Shown: positions 55,083 through 64,000, counted from the stretch's first letter. The stretch: DNA of 64,000 nucleotides from Phenylobacterium hankyongense (GCF_003254505.1 NZ_QFYP01000001.1:2340001-2404000); one strand, 5' to 3'. A program made the numbers and translations. The notes: a model not told the origin generated them from the sequence alone.

Positions 55083-58016
55083 ATGTCGCGTAACCTGAAG
55101 GTGGGCGGGTCGCTGATCGCCCTCATCGTAGCCACCTCGTCCTTCGCCACGACGGCCGACGCACAGGGCAGCGCCGCCGCGGCGGCCGCCGCGCCCGCGC
55201 AGCTGGAAGAAGTGGTTGTCACCGGGTCGAGCATCCGCGGCGTCGCGCCGGTCGGCTCCAACCTGGTGTCGGTCGGTCAGGAAGCGATCACCAAGACCGC
55301 GGCGACCAGCGTGACGGAACTCGTCAACACCGTGCCCGCGATCACCACTGCGGGCTCCACGCCCCAGGGCCAGAGCGCCTATTCCTATTATGCGCCGCAG
55401 ATCCACAGCCTGGCCGGCAGCGGCAGCAACACCACCCTGGCGCTGGTCGACGGCCTGCGGATGCCGGGCGGCGGCCTGCAGTACGCCCAGACCGACCCGA
55501 ACATCGTCCCGACCTCGGCGCTGCAACGGGTCGAGGTGCTCGCCGACGGCGCCTCCTCGATCTACGGCTCCGACGCGGTCGCCGGCGTGGTGAACTTCAT
55601 CACCCGCAAGACCTTCAACGGGCTGCAGGTCAACGGCCGGGCCGGCTCGGCCGACCACTACAAGAGTTACGACCTCAACGCGATCTGGGGGAAGACCTGG
55701 GACACCGGCGGCTTCTACATCGCCGGTCAGTACCTGAGCCAGGACCAGCTCGCCAACAAGTTGCGCCCGTTCCTGAGCCAAGGCGACTACCGCAGCGTGG
55801 GCGGCAGCAACACCAACCAGTTCACCTGCTCCCCCGCGACCATCCGCACGCCGGCGTCGGGCTCGAACGTCTATCTGTCGCCGTCGGCCACCACGACCAT
55901 CCCGGGCACGGCGGCCAACGGCCCCTGCAACACCTCGATCTACGGGACCGCGATCCCGGGGGTGGAGCGCGAAGGCGTGATGGCCGTCTTCACCAATGAT
56001 TTCAGCGACAAGCTCTCGGTCACCGGCAAGTTCATCTACAACCGCCTGCAGACCTTCGCCTCGGGCTTGCCCGGCGCGCTGAACAACATCACCGTCTATG
56101 GCCCGGGCTCGGGCAAGGGCGGCCAGATCAATCCGTTCTTCATGGCGCCGGCCGGGGAGCCGGGCGCGACCCAGGAGACGGTCAGCTACCTCGCGCTCAA
56201 CAGCGCCAACGACTACGGCACGGACAACTACGAGAACAACACCGTCTACCTCACCGGCGTCGCCGACTATAAGCTGACCAACGACTGGTCGATGACGTTC
56301 AGCAACGCCATGGCCTGGAGCAACAGCGTCCAGCGCCAGCGCAACGTCTTCTGCTCCACCTGCGCCGTGCTGGACCTCAACGGGACGTCGCAGTCCAACG
56401 GCAGCACCACCACCAGCGCGGTCCCCGGCCAGAACATCGTCGCGCTGAACCTGCCGCTGACCACCGCGAACGCCCTGGACGTGTGGGGCAATCGCACCTC
56501 AGACGCCGTGCTGAAGCAGCTCTACGTCAACAACACCCAGACCCAGCACCTCAACATCTTCTACCAGACCAAGTTCGAGGTTCAGGGCAAGCTCTTCGAC
56601 CTTCCGGCCGGCGCCGTGCGGATGGCCGCCGGGGCGGAATACATGTGGGTGAAGCAGAACGTCGACGCGGTCAGCCCGAACAACACCAGCAACACCAGCC
56701 TGGGCGCGCGCTACTTCGTGTCCAACCTGGGCCCGCGGAAGGTGAAGTCCGGCTACGTCGAGTTCCTGTTCCCGTTGATCTCCGAGGGCATGGGAGTGCC
56801 GTTCGTCCAGGCCCTCGATGTCAACATCTCGGGCCGGATCGACAATTACAGCGACTTCGGGTCCACGAAGAACCCGAAGATTGCCGCCAACTGGCAGGTC
56901 AACGACTGGATCAAGCTGCGCGGCAACTACGCCAAGTCGTTCGTGGCGCCGCCGCTGAACCAGGTCGGCGACCCGAGCCAGGGCTATCTCCGGGGCGCCA
57001 CCGGCACCAACGCCAGCACCCAGATCGCGGTGCCCTTCGCCCTCTATCCCGAAGTGCGCAACGTGCCGGGCTGCCAGACGGTGACCGGCCCGACCTGCAC
57101 CGTCGGCGGCACGCTCAACCCGGGCCTGGACCGTTCCCTCGGGGCCGGGTTCGCGGGCGTCGTGCCGCAGACCGGCGACAGCTGGTCGGTCGGCGTCGAC
57201 TTCAGCCCGCCCTTCATCCCGGGGCTGGTCGCCAACGTCACCTACTGGGCCAACACCTTCACCGGCGGCGTCGCCTCGCCGGCCCAGCCGCTGATCATCA
57301 ACTCCGCGGCGCTGCACAACCGCCTGACCATCTGCCCCTCCGGCTGCACCCCCGAGCAGGTGCGGGTGTTCACCAACGTCGACAACGGCGCGACGGTCGG
57401 GGCTACCTTGCCGCCCACCGTATACTTCATGATCAACCGCGACGTCGGCAACGTCCTGAACCTGGACGTGCAGGGCATCGACGCAATGTTCAGCTACCGC
57501 ATCCCGACCGATGCGCTAGGGACCTTCACGCTCGGCGGTTCGCTCACCTACTTCACCAAGTTCGACCAGGACTTCGGGGACGCGCCGTTCAGCGTGCTGA
57601 ACACCTCCGGCTACAACTCGCAGTTCCCGTCGATCCAGACGAAGGCCCGCGGGCAGGTCGGCTGGCAGAAGGGTCCGGTGGCGGTGGACGTGTTCGCCAA
57701 CTACACCGGCAAGTACCACAACTGGATCAACACCTCGATCCTGCCGGTGCTCAGCGACGCCTCGGGCAATCCGATCGGCGGCGGCGACCCGGTCAAGGCC
57801 GACCTGACCTTCGACGTGCACGCCTCCTACGAGTTCGAAGGCGATCTGCTGAACGGCAGCCAGGTCTACATCGACGTCAAGAACCTCTTCGACAAGGACC
57901 CGCCGTTCTACAACGGCAACACCACCGGGGTCGGCGTCGGCGCCTGGGGCTTCAACGGCTTCACGTCCAACGCGCTGGGCCGCCTGATGTCGGTCGGCTT
58001 CCGGGCCGCGTTCTAA
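55083..58016 (+). CDS. TonB-dependent outer-membrane receptor
   Basis: A 977-residue receptor from ATG 55083 with a Sec signal peptide (about 1-27). The plug begins with the TonB-box-like LEEVVVTGSSIRG and continues through TSVTELVNTVPA, STLALVDG-type and VEVLADGASSIYGSDAVAGVVNF blocks. The barrel ends in a typical aromatic C-terminus VGFRAAF. It lies at the head of a unit with two exported propeller genes. Such receptors import substrates too large or scarce for porins, in Caulobacterales often oligosaccharides or aromatic compounds; this one probably takes up the island's substrate. Confidence 0.95.
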   Translation: MSRNLKVGGSLIALIVATSSFATTADAQGSAAAAAAAPAQLEEVVVTGSSIRGVAPVGSNLVSVGQEAITKTAATSVTELVNTVPAITTAGSTPQGQSAYSYYAPQIHSLAGSGSNTTLALVDGLRMPGGGLQYAQTDPNIVPTSALQRVEVLADGASSIYGSDAVAGVVNFITRKTFNGLQVNGRAGSADHYKSYDLNAIWGKTWDTGGFYIAGQYLSQDQLANKLRPFLSQGDYRSVGGSNTNQFTCSPATIRTPASGSNVYLSPSATTTIPGTAANGPCNTSIYGTAIPGVEREGVMAVFTNDFSDKLSVTGKFIYNRLQTFASGLPGALNNITVYGPGSGKGGQINPFFMAPAGEPGATQETVSYLALNSANDYGTDNYENNTVYLTGVADYKLTNDWSMTFSNAMAWSNSVQRQRNVFCSTCAVLDLNGTSQSNGSTTTSAVPGQNIVALNLPLTTANALDVWGNRTSDAVLKQLYVNNTQTQHLNIFYQTKFEVQGKLFDLPAGAVRMAAGAEYMWVKQNVDAVSPNNTSNTSLGARYFVSNLGPRKVKSGYVEFLFPLISEGMGVPFVQALDVNISGRIDNYSDFGSTKNPKIAANWQVNDWIKLRGNYAKSFVAPPLNQVGDPSQGYLRGATGTNASTQIAVPFALYPEVRNVPGCQTVTGPTCTVGGTLNPGLDRSLGAGFAGVVPQTGDSWSVGVDFSPPFIPGLVANVTYWANTFTGGVASPAQPLIINSAALHNRLTICPSGCTPEQVRVFTNVDNGATVGATLPPTVYFMINRDVGNVLNLDVQGIDAMFSYRIPTDALGTFTLGGSLTYFTKFDQDFGDAPFSVLNTSGYNSQFPSIQTKARGQVGWQKGPVAVDVFANYTGKYHNWINTSILPVLSDASGNPIGGGDPVKADLTFDVHASYEFEGDLLNGSQVYIDVKNLFDKDPPFYNGNTTGVGVGAWGFNGFTSNALGRLMSVGFRAAF

Positions 58017-58042
58017 GGCGCCGGAGAGCCGGGCAGGCCATT

Positions 58043-58075
58043 GCCGGCGGTGGGAGGTTCTTTCCCGCCGCCGGC
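58043..58075 (+). other. Stem-loop after the receptor gene
   Basis: A 13-pair stem (58043-58055 with 58063-58075, one G-T wobble) and seven-base loop, 27 bases after the receptor stop. It lacks a T-run, so partial termination or message stabilisation is likely, separating the receptor from the propeller genes. Confidence 0.6.
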
Positions 58076-58136
58076 GACCGCCGCCAGGCCGGCCAGCGTT
58101 CCAAAATCAACAGCGTGCCGTCGGGGAGACCGCCAG

Positions 58137-59312
58137 ATGAAGATCGCCGCCCACCTACTCGCCGCCGCCGTCCTGATGGGGGCGTCCACGGTCGCCCACG
58201 CCCAGCTCGCGGTCTCCGCCAACGACGGAAAGCAGCTGCGTCCGGGGGATCCGCCGAGCGCGCGCACCGCGGACAGCATCTCCGTCATCGACCTGCGCCG
58301 TTACCCGCCCAAGGTGCTCGGCTCCGTGGCTGCGCCGGCCAGCATGATCGGCGCGCCCTCGGCCGTGGCGGTCGCCCGCAACGCCAGCTTCGCCATCGTC
58401 ACTGCGGGCCAACGGCTCAATGCGGCGGGCTCGCTCGAGCTGGCGGGCGTGGTCTCGGTGGTCGATCTCGCCCAGCCGAGCGCGCCGAAGATCCTGCAGA
58501 CGCTGGAGGTCAGCCCCGGCGCGGCCGGCGTCACGATCAATCGCGCCGGAACCCTGGCGCTGGTCGCCAGCAACAGCAACGACACGATCTCCGTCTTCAC
58601 TGTGGCCGGCAAGAAGCTGACGCCGGCGGGCAAGGTCCAATTGCCGGCGGGATACCACCCCACCGACGTGGTCTTCGCCCCCGACGCCAAGTCCGCCATG
58701 GTGGTCGGCCAGGGCGTGGGCAAGCTGGTCCGCCTCGACGTCAAGGGCTCCCAGGTGACGGTGAGCGATACGGCGGTCACCACCGGCGTGCAGCCCTACG
58801 GCGCCGTCTACAGCCCCGACGGCCGCGTCGCCTACAACACCAACCTCGGCGGCCGGCCGCGGCCCGAAGGCGCGCCGAAGCCTGCGCCCGGCGGTCCGCC
58901 CGTGGTCGGCACCATCACCGCCGTCGACCTGGCGACCAAGGCCGTGAACAGCATCGACGTCGGCGTGACGCCGGAGCACGTCGCCCGCTCGAACGACGGC
59001 AAATACCTGGCCGTGGTGGTGGCCAACGGCTCGGCCGCGGCCCCGACCGCTCCGGGCTACCACCCCTACGGCCTGCTGCAGGTCTATCGCGTGCGCGGAA
59101 CCCAGGTCACGCGGGTGGCGGAGGCCCATTCGGGGGGCTGGTGCCAGGGCGCGATCTTCAGCGACGACGGCCGAACGGTGCTGCTGCAGTGCGCGCTCGG
59201 CAAGGACATCGAAGTCTACCGCTTCGACGGCAAGGCGCTGACCCGCGACGACGCCGCGACGCTGAAGTTCGACGCCCGGCCGGGCTCGATCGCGACGGCA
59301 GGCAGCCGGTAG
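58137..59312 (+). CDS. Exported YncE/lactonase-like seven-bladed beta-propeller
   Basis: A 391-residue protein, signal peptide about 1-22 (ending AHAQ). The rest is repeated YVTN-type blades: SISVIDLRRYPPKVLG, GVVSVVDLAQPSAPKIL, AGTLALVASNSNDTISVF, GTITAVDLATKAVNSIDVG and EHVARSNDGKYLAVVVANG. Family members include 6-phosphogluconolactonases and substrate-binding or redox-related propellers with no catalysis known. Placed directly after the receptor and before a second propeller, it may hydrolyse a lactone or bind the receptor's ligand. Confidence 0.85.
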   Translation: MKIAAHLLAAAVLMGASTVAHAQLAVSANDGKQLRPGDPPSARTADSISVIDLRRYPPKVLGSVAAPASMIGAPSAVAVARNASFAIVTAGQRLNAAGSLELAGVVSVVDLAQPSAPKILQTLEVSPGAAGVTINRAGTLALVASNSNDTISVFTVAGKKLTPAGKVQLPAGYHPTDVVFAPDAKSAMVVGQGVGKLVRLDVKGSQVTVSDTAVTTGVQPYGAVYSPDGRVAYNTNLGGRPRPEGAPKPAPGGPPVVGTITAVDLATKAVNSIDVGVTPEHVARSNDGKYLAVVVANGSAAAPTAPGYHPYGLLQVYRVRGTQVTRVAEAHSGGWCQGAIFSDDGRTVLLQCALGKDIEVYRFDGKALTRDDAATLKFDARPGSIATAGSR

Positions 59313-59360
59313 GACGTCGCCCTGCGCGAGGTTCGGCCGGCGGTCTCAGGGGAGGCAGCC

Positions 59361-60212
59361 ATGAATAAACGCGAGTTCCTCAGCGCCGGCATGGGCGTGG
59401 GCGTCGGCCTGGGTCTGGCGGCGGCGCGCGCCGCCTCCGCCCAGCCCCTGACGGCCGACCAGCTGCGCATCCAGCGTGAGACCCGGCGTGCGGCCGAGGT
59501 CCCTCACCGCAAGGTGAAATCGACGCTGATGTTCAAGAGTCCCGAGGGCTATCCCAACGGCATGGATGTCGCGCCGGAGGGCTTCTGGGTCGCCGAGCAA
59601 CTCACCGTCGAAGGCATCGGCTCGTCGTCGAACGTCAACCTCCTGGACATGAACGGCAAGCTCCTGAAGACCGTTCGCACGGAATCCAAGAACACCAGCG
59701 GCCTGGCCTACGGCGGCGGCTATCTCTGGGTCGGCGGCAACGCCGAGCCGAACGGCATCTACCAGACCGACCTGAACTCCCGGCTGGTGGCGCGTCGGGA
59801 CATCCCGCTGGGCGGCGGCGGCGACCACGGCGCGGCCTACCATGCCGGCAAGCTCTACCTCACCGCCAACCGCCTGCGCGGCATCCTGCGGGTCGACGCC
59901 AAGACCTGGGCGCCGGAATACCTCATCCCCTGGACCTTCCCGCGCACCCACGACCTCGCCTACGACAACGGCGCCCTGTGGATCGTCACCGGCACAGGCG
60001 TCGGAGCCGGGGAGATCGCCGGCCTCGCCAAATACGATGCGGCCACCGGCGTGCTGCTGGAGACCGCCGAGTTCGTCCCGGGCAGCGCCGACCCGCATGG
60101 CCTCGCCTGCCGCGACGGCGTCCTCTACAGCTGCGACGCTGGCGTGCACCCGGGCTGGGAGCTGCATCGCAGCCCAGGCAGCGGCTACATCTTCCGCATC
60201 GACTTCGTCTGA
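59361..60212 (+). CDS. Exported beta-propeller protein (second)
   Basis: A 283-residue protein. N-terminus NKREFLSAGMGVGVGLGLAA is a Tat-like KR-x-F-L signal, ending ASAQ. The mature part carries blades such as PNGMDVAPEGFWVAEQL, SGLAYGGGYLWVGGNAE, GDHGAAYHAGKLYLT and THDLAYDNGALWIVTG, resembling SMP-30/NHL or vitelline-like six-bladed propellers. Metal-site residues of SMP-30 lactonases are not convincingly present. It starts 48 bases after the previous gene and ends the catabolic island; GtrA-type genes follow. Confidence 0.8.
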   Translation: MNKREFLSAGMGVGVGLGLAAARAASAQPLTADQLRIQRETRRAAEVPHRKVKSTLMFKSPEGYPNGMDVAPEGFWVAEQLTVEGIGSSSNVNLLDMNGKLLKTVRTESKNTSGLAYGGGYLWVGGNAEPNGIYQTDLNSRLVARRDIPLGGGGDHGAAYHAGKLYLTANRLRGILRVDAKTWAPEYLIPWTFPRTHDLAYDNGALWIVTGTGVGAGEIAGLAKYDAATGVLLETAEFVPGSADPHGLACRDGVLYSCDAGVHPGWELHRSPGSGYIFRIDFV

Positions 60213-60346
60213 GGATCGGGCGACGGCGTACGCCTCGATGCGCCAATCTGTTGCGGCAGGGCGCCCTGGCCTATCCGCCCATTGCTGATGTAGTGGATCG
60301 GCGTTCGCACCGACGCCGCTGCGATCACGGGATCGCAGGAGGCGAG

Positions 60347-60793
60347 GTGACACTGGCCCGCAAGATCGTCTCGGCCATTCCGCCGCGCCTGCTCCGGCAA
60401 TTCCTGAGCTTCGCCTCGGTCGGGGTGGCGGCCGTGGCGGTCCATTACACGGTGCTGGCGATCCTCGTGGAGGTCCTTGGGCGGGGGAAGGTCCTGTCCA
60501 CCACCATCGGCTTCTTCACCGGCGGGGCGGTCAGCTACAGCCTCAACCGCTGGCTGACCTTCGACGCCCGGCCGGCGCTCGCCGCCAGCTTCCTCAAGTT
60601 CCTGGCCCTGATCGCCATCGGCGGGGCGATCAATGCGGCGATCGTCGCGGCGCTCATTCGCGTCGGCCTGCATTACCTCGCAGCCCAGGTCGTCGCGACC
60701 GGCGTGGTGCTGTTCTGGAATTTCGGCTCGGCGCGCCTGTTGGTTTTCGGCGGCGCCCGCCCCGGCGACGATGCGGACGAGCCCGTCGGCTGA
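60347..60793 (+). CDS. GtrA-family membrane protein
   Basis: A 148-residue protein from GTG 60347, preceded by AGGAGGCGAG. Four hydrophobic segments and the GtrA hallmarks: RQFLSFASVGVAAVAVHYTVL at the start, FTGGAVSYSLNRWLTF in the middle, and VATGVVLFWNFGSARLLVF at the end. GtrA proteins are thought to flip undecaprenyl-linked sugars for cell-surface glycan modification. Convergent with the membrane protein gene that follows (four-base gap). Likely unrelated to the catabolic island. Confidence 0.93.
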   Translation: MTLARKIVSAIPPRLLRQFLSFASVGVAAVAVHYTVLAILVEVLGRGKVLSTTIGFFTGGAVSYSLNRWLTFDARPALAASFLKFLALIAIGGAINAAIVAALIRVGLHYLAAQVVATGVVLFWNFGSARLLVFGGARPGDDADEPVG

Positions 60794-60797
60794 GCCG

Positions 60798-62057
60798 TCA
60801 GGGCGTCCGCAGGATGCCGGGCGGCAGGGGCGGGATGCTGCGCGGCGCCGGCTGGACGAGACCGTAGCTCGCCAGCGGCAGGGTCCTGGGCGCGTCGGTG
60901 GCGAGCGTCTGGCGGTAGGCTTCGAAATTCGCCGCGCCGAGCCCGAGCGTCGCTGCGAGGAGCGCCGCCGGCGCGGCGCGCGGGGCGATCGCACACAGCG
61001 TCAGGGCCAGCGACGCGGCCACGGCCGGCCCGTATTCGGGGGCGAACAGGAAGGCCAGCGGGCGCTGGTAGGCGCAGTGCAGCAGGAAGCCGAACAGTCC
61101 GAACAGCGGGATGAAGATCGGCCCGCGCCGCAGCCGCCAGACACCGACCGCCAGCCCCGCCACCGCCAGCAGGTTGACCAGCCAGGCCAGCGGCAGCTCA
61201 GGACTGACCAGGCCCACTGCGTGCAGGCCGCCGTAGAAGGCCGAGGTGTCGGCGGTGACGTACTTGCCCTCCCGGAAGATATCCAGCAGGCGGCCCATCA
61301 GCCGGTTGTAGAGGCCGTACCAGGTGATCGCCATGCCGATGGCGATGATCCCCAGGCCCGCCAGCACCGCCAGGACATGCTCCGGAATCCGCCGGATGTT
61401 CTCGGCGAGGAAGGCCCGGATCCGCCGCCGCAGCAGGCTGTCGTAGCGCACCTGGGCGAACAGCCAGGCCATGGCGTTGGTCACCGTCAGCGAATAGGCG
61501 AGCGCGAACATCGCGGCCGAGTGGAGGCCGCGGCGGGCGGGGTCGGCGGGGACCCGCCGCGCCATGATGAACACGCCCAGCACGGTCAGCCCGCCGAGGA
61601 AGTGCTCCTCCGGCATCCCCGCCCAGTAGATGAAGCTGCCGAACGCGGCGCCGAACAGCACCGCCGCCGCCGCCGCCAGCCGCCGGCAGTCCCAGGTGCG
61701 CAGGCAGGCATAGAGCGTCAGGGCGAAGGCTGCGCCGTTGAACGCCGACAGCAGTTGGAACGGCCGGCGCATATCCGTCGCGCCGGCGAACAGGTGCTGG
61801 AAGGCGATGCAGACCAGGCCGAACAGCGGATGCACGTTCAGCCGGTGGAAGCTGGACAGCGGATCGAGGTAGTTGCGGGTGATCCGGTCGAAGTCGGCGT
61901 TGAAATAGTCGGGATCCTGCGGGATCCGCGCCCCGGTGAGCGACCACAGGTAGGCGGCGAAACCCCCGACCAGCACCGCCAGCGCGCAGCCGACCACGAG
62001 GTCCGCCAGCATGGATCGATTGGGCCTCAAGCGGCTCTCCCAACGTGGCTCCCGCAC
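60798..62057 (-). CDS. Polytopic integral membrane protein, possible GT-C type glycosyltransferase
   Basis: About 419 residues from GTG 62057 (ATG 62012 gives 404 residues starting directly at the first membrane helix). Roughly ten hydrophobic segments. An early periplasmic loop with PQDPDYFNADFDRITRNYLD, including acidic residues between helices 1 and 2, is reminiscent of the catalytic loop of GT-C/dolichyl-phosphate-mannose type enzymes, but I cannot match a family. Facing and convergent with GtrA, suggesting a lipid-linked sugar process. Confidence 0.75.
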   Translation of the reverse strand: MREPRWESRLRPNRSMLADLVVGCALAVLVGGFAAYLWSLTGARIPQDPDYFNADFDRITRNYLDPLSSFHRLNVHPLFGLVCIAFQHLFAGATDMRRPFQLLSAFNGAAFALTLYACLRTWDCRRLAAAAAVLFGAAFGSFIYWAGMPEEHFLGGLTVLGVFIMARRVPADPARRGLHSAAMFALAYSLTVTNAMAWLFAQVRYDSLLRRRIRAFLAENIRRIPEHVLAVLAGLGIIAIGMAITWYGLYNRLMGRLLDIFREGKYVTADTSAFYGGLHAVGLVSPELPLAWLVNLLAVAGLAVGVWRLRRGPIFIPLFGLFGFLLHCAYQRPLAFLFAPEYGPAVAASLALTLCAIAPRAAPAALLAATLGLGAANFEAYRQTLATDAPRTLPLASYGLVQPAPRSIPPLPPGILRTP

Positions 62058-62247
62058 CCCGGCAGGAGAGCAAATTCCTCGGCGGCGAAGCTAGGCGGCG
62101 GCGCAGGCCGATTCAAGCCGCAACCGCCACCGCGGGAAGGGGGCTGGCGATCGCAGTCCAGTCACTGCAATCGGCGAAAATAACGCTGTTCGCCCAGCGT
62201 CGCGCATGCCAAGCTTCCCTTACGGCAACTTCGGGGAGGAATTGTCG

Positions 62248-62583
62248 ATGCACCACGTTTACGTCTTGCCGGTGCAAGCCGGTTGGCTCGTGACGACGAG
62301 CGTCCTGAAGGCCACGCTCGCGTTCCGGTCGGGCGCTCAGGCCGAGGCCCAGGGACGCAGGCTCGCCACCTGCCTGGCTTCCGGAGGCGCCACGGCCTGG
62401 CTCGTCATCCACGACCGGTCGGGCACGGTGATCGAGCGGAGCGTCTACCGGCCAGTCGCATATTCCGCAGCCACCGCTCACCGCGAGACGGAGTTGCGCC
62501 CAGCTTCTGCACCCAGAGAAACCATTGCGCCGCGATCCGGACCTGCGGTCGAGACGGTCTCTGCGGACACGGCTTTCGCCTAG
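62248..62583 (+). CDS. Small DUF2188-like protein
   Basis: A 111-residue protein; ATG 62248 has GGGGAGGA eight bases upstream, so I prefer it to an earlier in-frame start at 62206. The N-terminal 65 residues have the DUF2188 feel: HHVYVLPVQAGWLVTTS, then an A/Q/R helix (AQAEAQGRRLATCL) and WLVIHDRSGTVIE. The rest is disordered, Thr/Ser/Pro-rich. Function unknown. Confidence 0.65.
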   Translation: MHHVYVLPVQAGWLVTTSVLKATLAFRSGAQAEAQGRRLATCLASGGATAWLVIHDRSGTVIERSVYRPVAYSAATAHRETELRPASAPRETIAPRSGPAVETVSADTAFA

Positions 62584-62699
62584 CCTTGGCCGGCGATAGC
62601 TCCTGGGAACCGGCGTCAGCCCTACGAAGTTGAGCAAGCGCAGGGGCGCTACGGGCGCCTACGCAGCGTGCTCTGCGGATCGAGCTTGAGGAGGTCACG

Positions 62700-62933
62700 T
62701 TGAGAGCTCCCAACCTGCATGCGCCGCACTTCCACCTCCCCCGATTTCGCCGCCACGCCAGGGCCGATGTCGCCCCGGCGCATCGTCATCCGCTGTTCCT
62801 GCGGTTGGAAGGCTTCGAGAACGTCATCGATGTTGCAGTGATCGCGCTCATCGTCCTGCTGGCCGCAGCGATGGTCTACGGTCTGCTGACCGCGACGGAT
62901 CACCCTGCCTACTTCGATCGGCTCACAGGCTGA
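62700..62933 (+). CDS. Small membrane protein (77 aa)
   Basis: TTG start at 62700 with GAGGAGG close upstream. His/Arg-rich N-terminus (HAPHFHLPRFRRHARAD) then one hydrophobic helix near residues 45-64 (VIDVAVIALIVLLAAAMVYGL) and a short tail. I know no family. The good ribosome binding site and plausible topology support a real gene despite the rare TTG start. Confidence 0.62.
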   Translation: MRAPNLHAPHFHLPRFRRHARADVAPAHRHPLFLRLEGFENVIDVAVIALIVLLAAAMVYGLLTATDHPAYFDRLTG

Positions 62934-63122
62934 CAGATCGCCGGCCCGGTCAGCAGTCCGGGGCGGAGGCAGGGGTGTTGGAGTTGGCAAGCAGCTCGCG
63001 GCGCGTTGGCTGCTGCTTTCAAGGTGAAGACAGGCGCTAAAATCTGGCGCGAAATTGCCCGCCCTTGATGAAAAAAGGCGCTTACGGCGAATCTCCCGAG
63101 AGACCCGCGCGAGGCGTTGCGG

Positions 63123-63199
63123 TGGCGGCCCGGGAGGGACTCGAACCCCCGACCTTGGCTTTAGGAAAGCCCTGCTCTATCCGGCTGAGCTACCGGGCC
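63123..63199 (-). tRNA. tRNA-Arg (anticodon CCU)
   Basis: A 77-base tRNA with encoded CCA. The acceptor stem GGCCCGG pairs with CCGGGCC, the D-arm has GCTC...GAGC, the anticodon loop is TTCCTAA (anticodon CCT), and the T-loop TTCGAGT is standard. The top base pair of the anticodon stem is a G-A mismatch. Reads AGG codons. It lies in a 344-base gap before the dctA-like gene. Confidence 0.95.
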
Positions 63200-63277
63200 A
63201 CGCGGAGGGCGTGATAGCCTAACGGGGCGGGCCTGCAAACGGCGGCGGCCGAATTGGATTCCGGGGGGAGGTCTGCC

Positions 63278-64000
63278 ATGGCGGTCACGCGTCATTTCCG
63301 TGTGCTCTACGTACAGGTGCTGATCGGCGTGGCGCTGGGGGTGCTGGTCGGCGCGCTCTGGCCGCACGTCGGCGCCTCGCTGAAGCCGCTGGGCGACGCC
63401 TTCGTCTCGCTGATCAAGATGGCCGTGGCGCCGGTGATCTTCTGCACCGTGGCCGGCGGCATCGCGCGGATGGGCGACCTGAAGGCGTTCGGACGGTTGG
63501 GCGCGCGGACGCTGTTCTATTTCGAGGTGGTCTCGACGGTGGCCCTGGTGCTCGGCCTGGTCGTCGGCCACCTGGCGCATCCGGGCCAGGGCTTCAATGT
63601 CGATCCCGCCACGCTCGACCCGAAGATCGGCGCCGAATACGCCGCCAAGGCGGCGCACAGCACCGGCGTGGTCGACTACCTGCTGAAGCTGATCCCCGAC
63701 ACCTTCGTGGGCGCCTTCACCGGCGGCCAGCTGCTGCAGGTGCTGGTGATCGCCGTCCTCACCGGCTTCGCCTGCACGCGGATGGGCGAGTTCGGCGAGC
63801 GGGTCTCCGACGTGCTCGACGGCATCGCCAAGCTGTTCTTCGGGATCATCGCGGTGATCGTGAAGCTGGCGCCGATCGGGGCCTTCGGGGCCATGGCCTT
63901 CACCATCGGCAAGTACGGCCTGGGCGCGCTGGTCAACCTGGGCGCGCTGATCGGGACCTTCTACCTGACCTCGATCCTGTTCGTGCTGGTGGTGCTGGGC
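63278..64000 (+). CDS. dctA: Dicarboxylate/amino acid:cation (Na+ or H+) symporter, C-terminus outside window
   Basis: The first 241 residues of a DAACS-family transporter, open to the window edge. ATG 63278 follows GGGGGGAGG. Family features: [17 protein letters not shown] in helix 1, [26 protein letters not shown] in helix 2, [19 protein letters not shown] after helix 3, and [16 protein letters not shown]. DctA imports C4-dicarboxylates such as succinate and malate; with only the N-terminal half visible a glutamate/aspartate member is possible. Confidence 0.88.
   Translation, partial: MAVTRHFRVLYVQVLIGVALGVLVGALWPHVGASLKPLGDAFVSLIKMAVAPVIFCTVAGGIARMGDLKAFGRLGARTLFYFEVVSTVALVLGLVVGHLAHPGQGFNVDPATLDPKIGAEYAAKAAHSTGVVDYLLKLIPDTFVGAFTGGQLLQVLVIAVLTGFACTRMGEFGERVSDVLDGIAKLFFGIIAVIVKLAPIGAFGAMAFTIGKYGLGALVNLGALIGTFYLTSILFVLVVLG

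Overview
The window is about 64 kb of high-GC DNA with the gene content of a Caulobacterales alphaproteobacterium (Caulobacter/Phenylobacterium-like). The main reasons are a D-xylose dehydrogenase strongly resembling Caulobacter XylB, a XylX-type dehydratase, a TonB-dependent receptor driven catabolic island, and the argH-lipoprotein-lysA order next to tlpA. The species assignment is inference. I saw no phage, integrase, transposase or CRISPR signature.

Layout. (1) 0-10.4 kb is housekeeping: a ydcF-ftsX-ftsE operon, a zinc-ribbon protein, a phosphoribosyltransferase, a 2H phosphoesterase, the argH-lipoprotein-lysA operon, tlpA, an XRE regulator and two LprI-N-like membrane proteins. (2) 10.7-22.5 kb is an unusual surface/glycosylation region. 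It holds a single 2560-residue protein built almost entirely of a Thr/Ser-rich octapeptide, then a strong terminator, then a SPINDLY/OGT-type glycosyltransferase, a SAM methyltransferase and a UDP-glucuronate decarboxylase. (3) 22.6-30.0 kb has a lipoprotein and a compact DUF4129-DUF4350-MoxR-DUF58-SpoIIM-RDD operon. (4) 30.1-35.0 kb has xylose dehydrogenase, a xylose-type MFS symporter and malic enzyme.

(5) 35.0-60.2 kb is a large catabolic island. It contains a CoA-transferase/enoyl-CoA hydratase/2-hydroxyacid dehydrogenase operon, an exported amidohydrolase, two ACS-like MFS transporters, an alpha-ketoglutarate semialdehyde dehydrogenase, a XylX-like dehydratase, a PQQ dehydrogenase with cytochrome c, two paralogous GntR/FCD regulators, three aldolase/lyase-fold proteins that all carry export signals (one RraA-like, two HpcH/HpaI-like), a TonB-dependent receptor and two exported beta-propellers. 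A palindrome of the form TTGYATRCAA recurs in nearly every promoter region of this island, which suggests one regulon under the two GntR proteins. (6) 60.3-64 kb has a GtrA protein, a polytopic membrane protein, two small proteins, tRNA-Arg(CCU) and the start of a DctA-type symporter.

How it may work together (inference): the receptor imports a sugar- or acid-like compound across the outer membrane. Periplasmic enzymes (PQQ dehydrogenase/cytochrome c, exported aldolase-fold proteins, amidohydrolase, propellers) oxidise or cleave it. MFS carriers import the acid products, and XylX-like and semialdehyde dehydrogenase steps deliver 2-oxoglutarate. The two most novel points are the exported aldolase set with its operator-defined regulon, and the giant octapeptide protein beside an O-glycosyltransferase.
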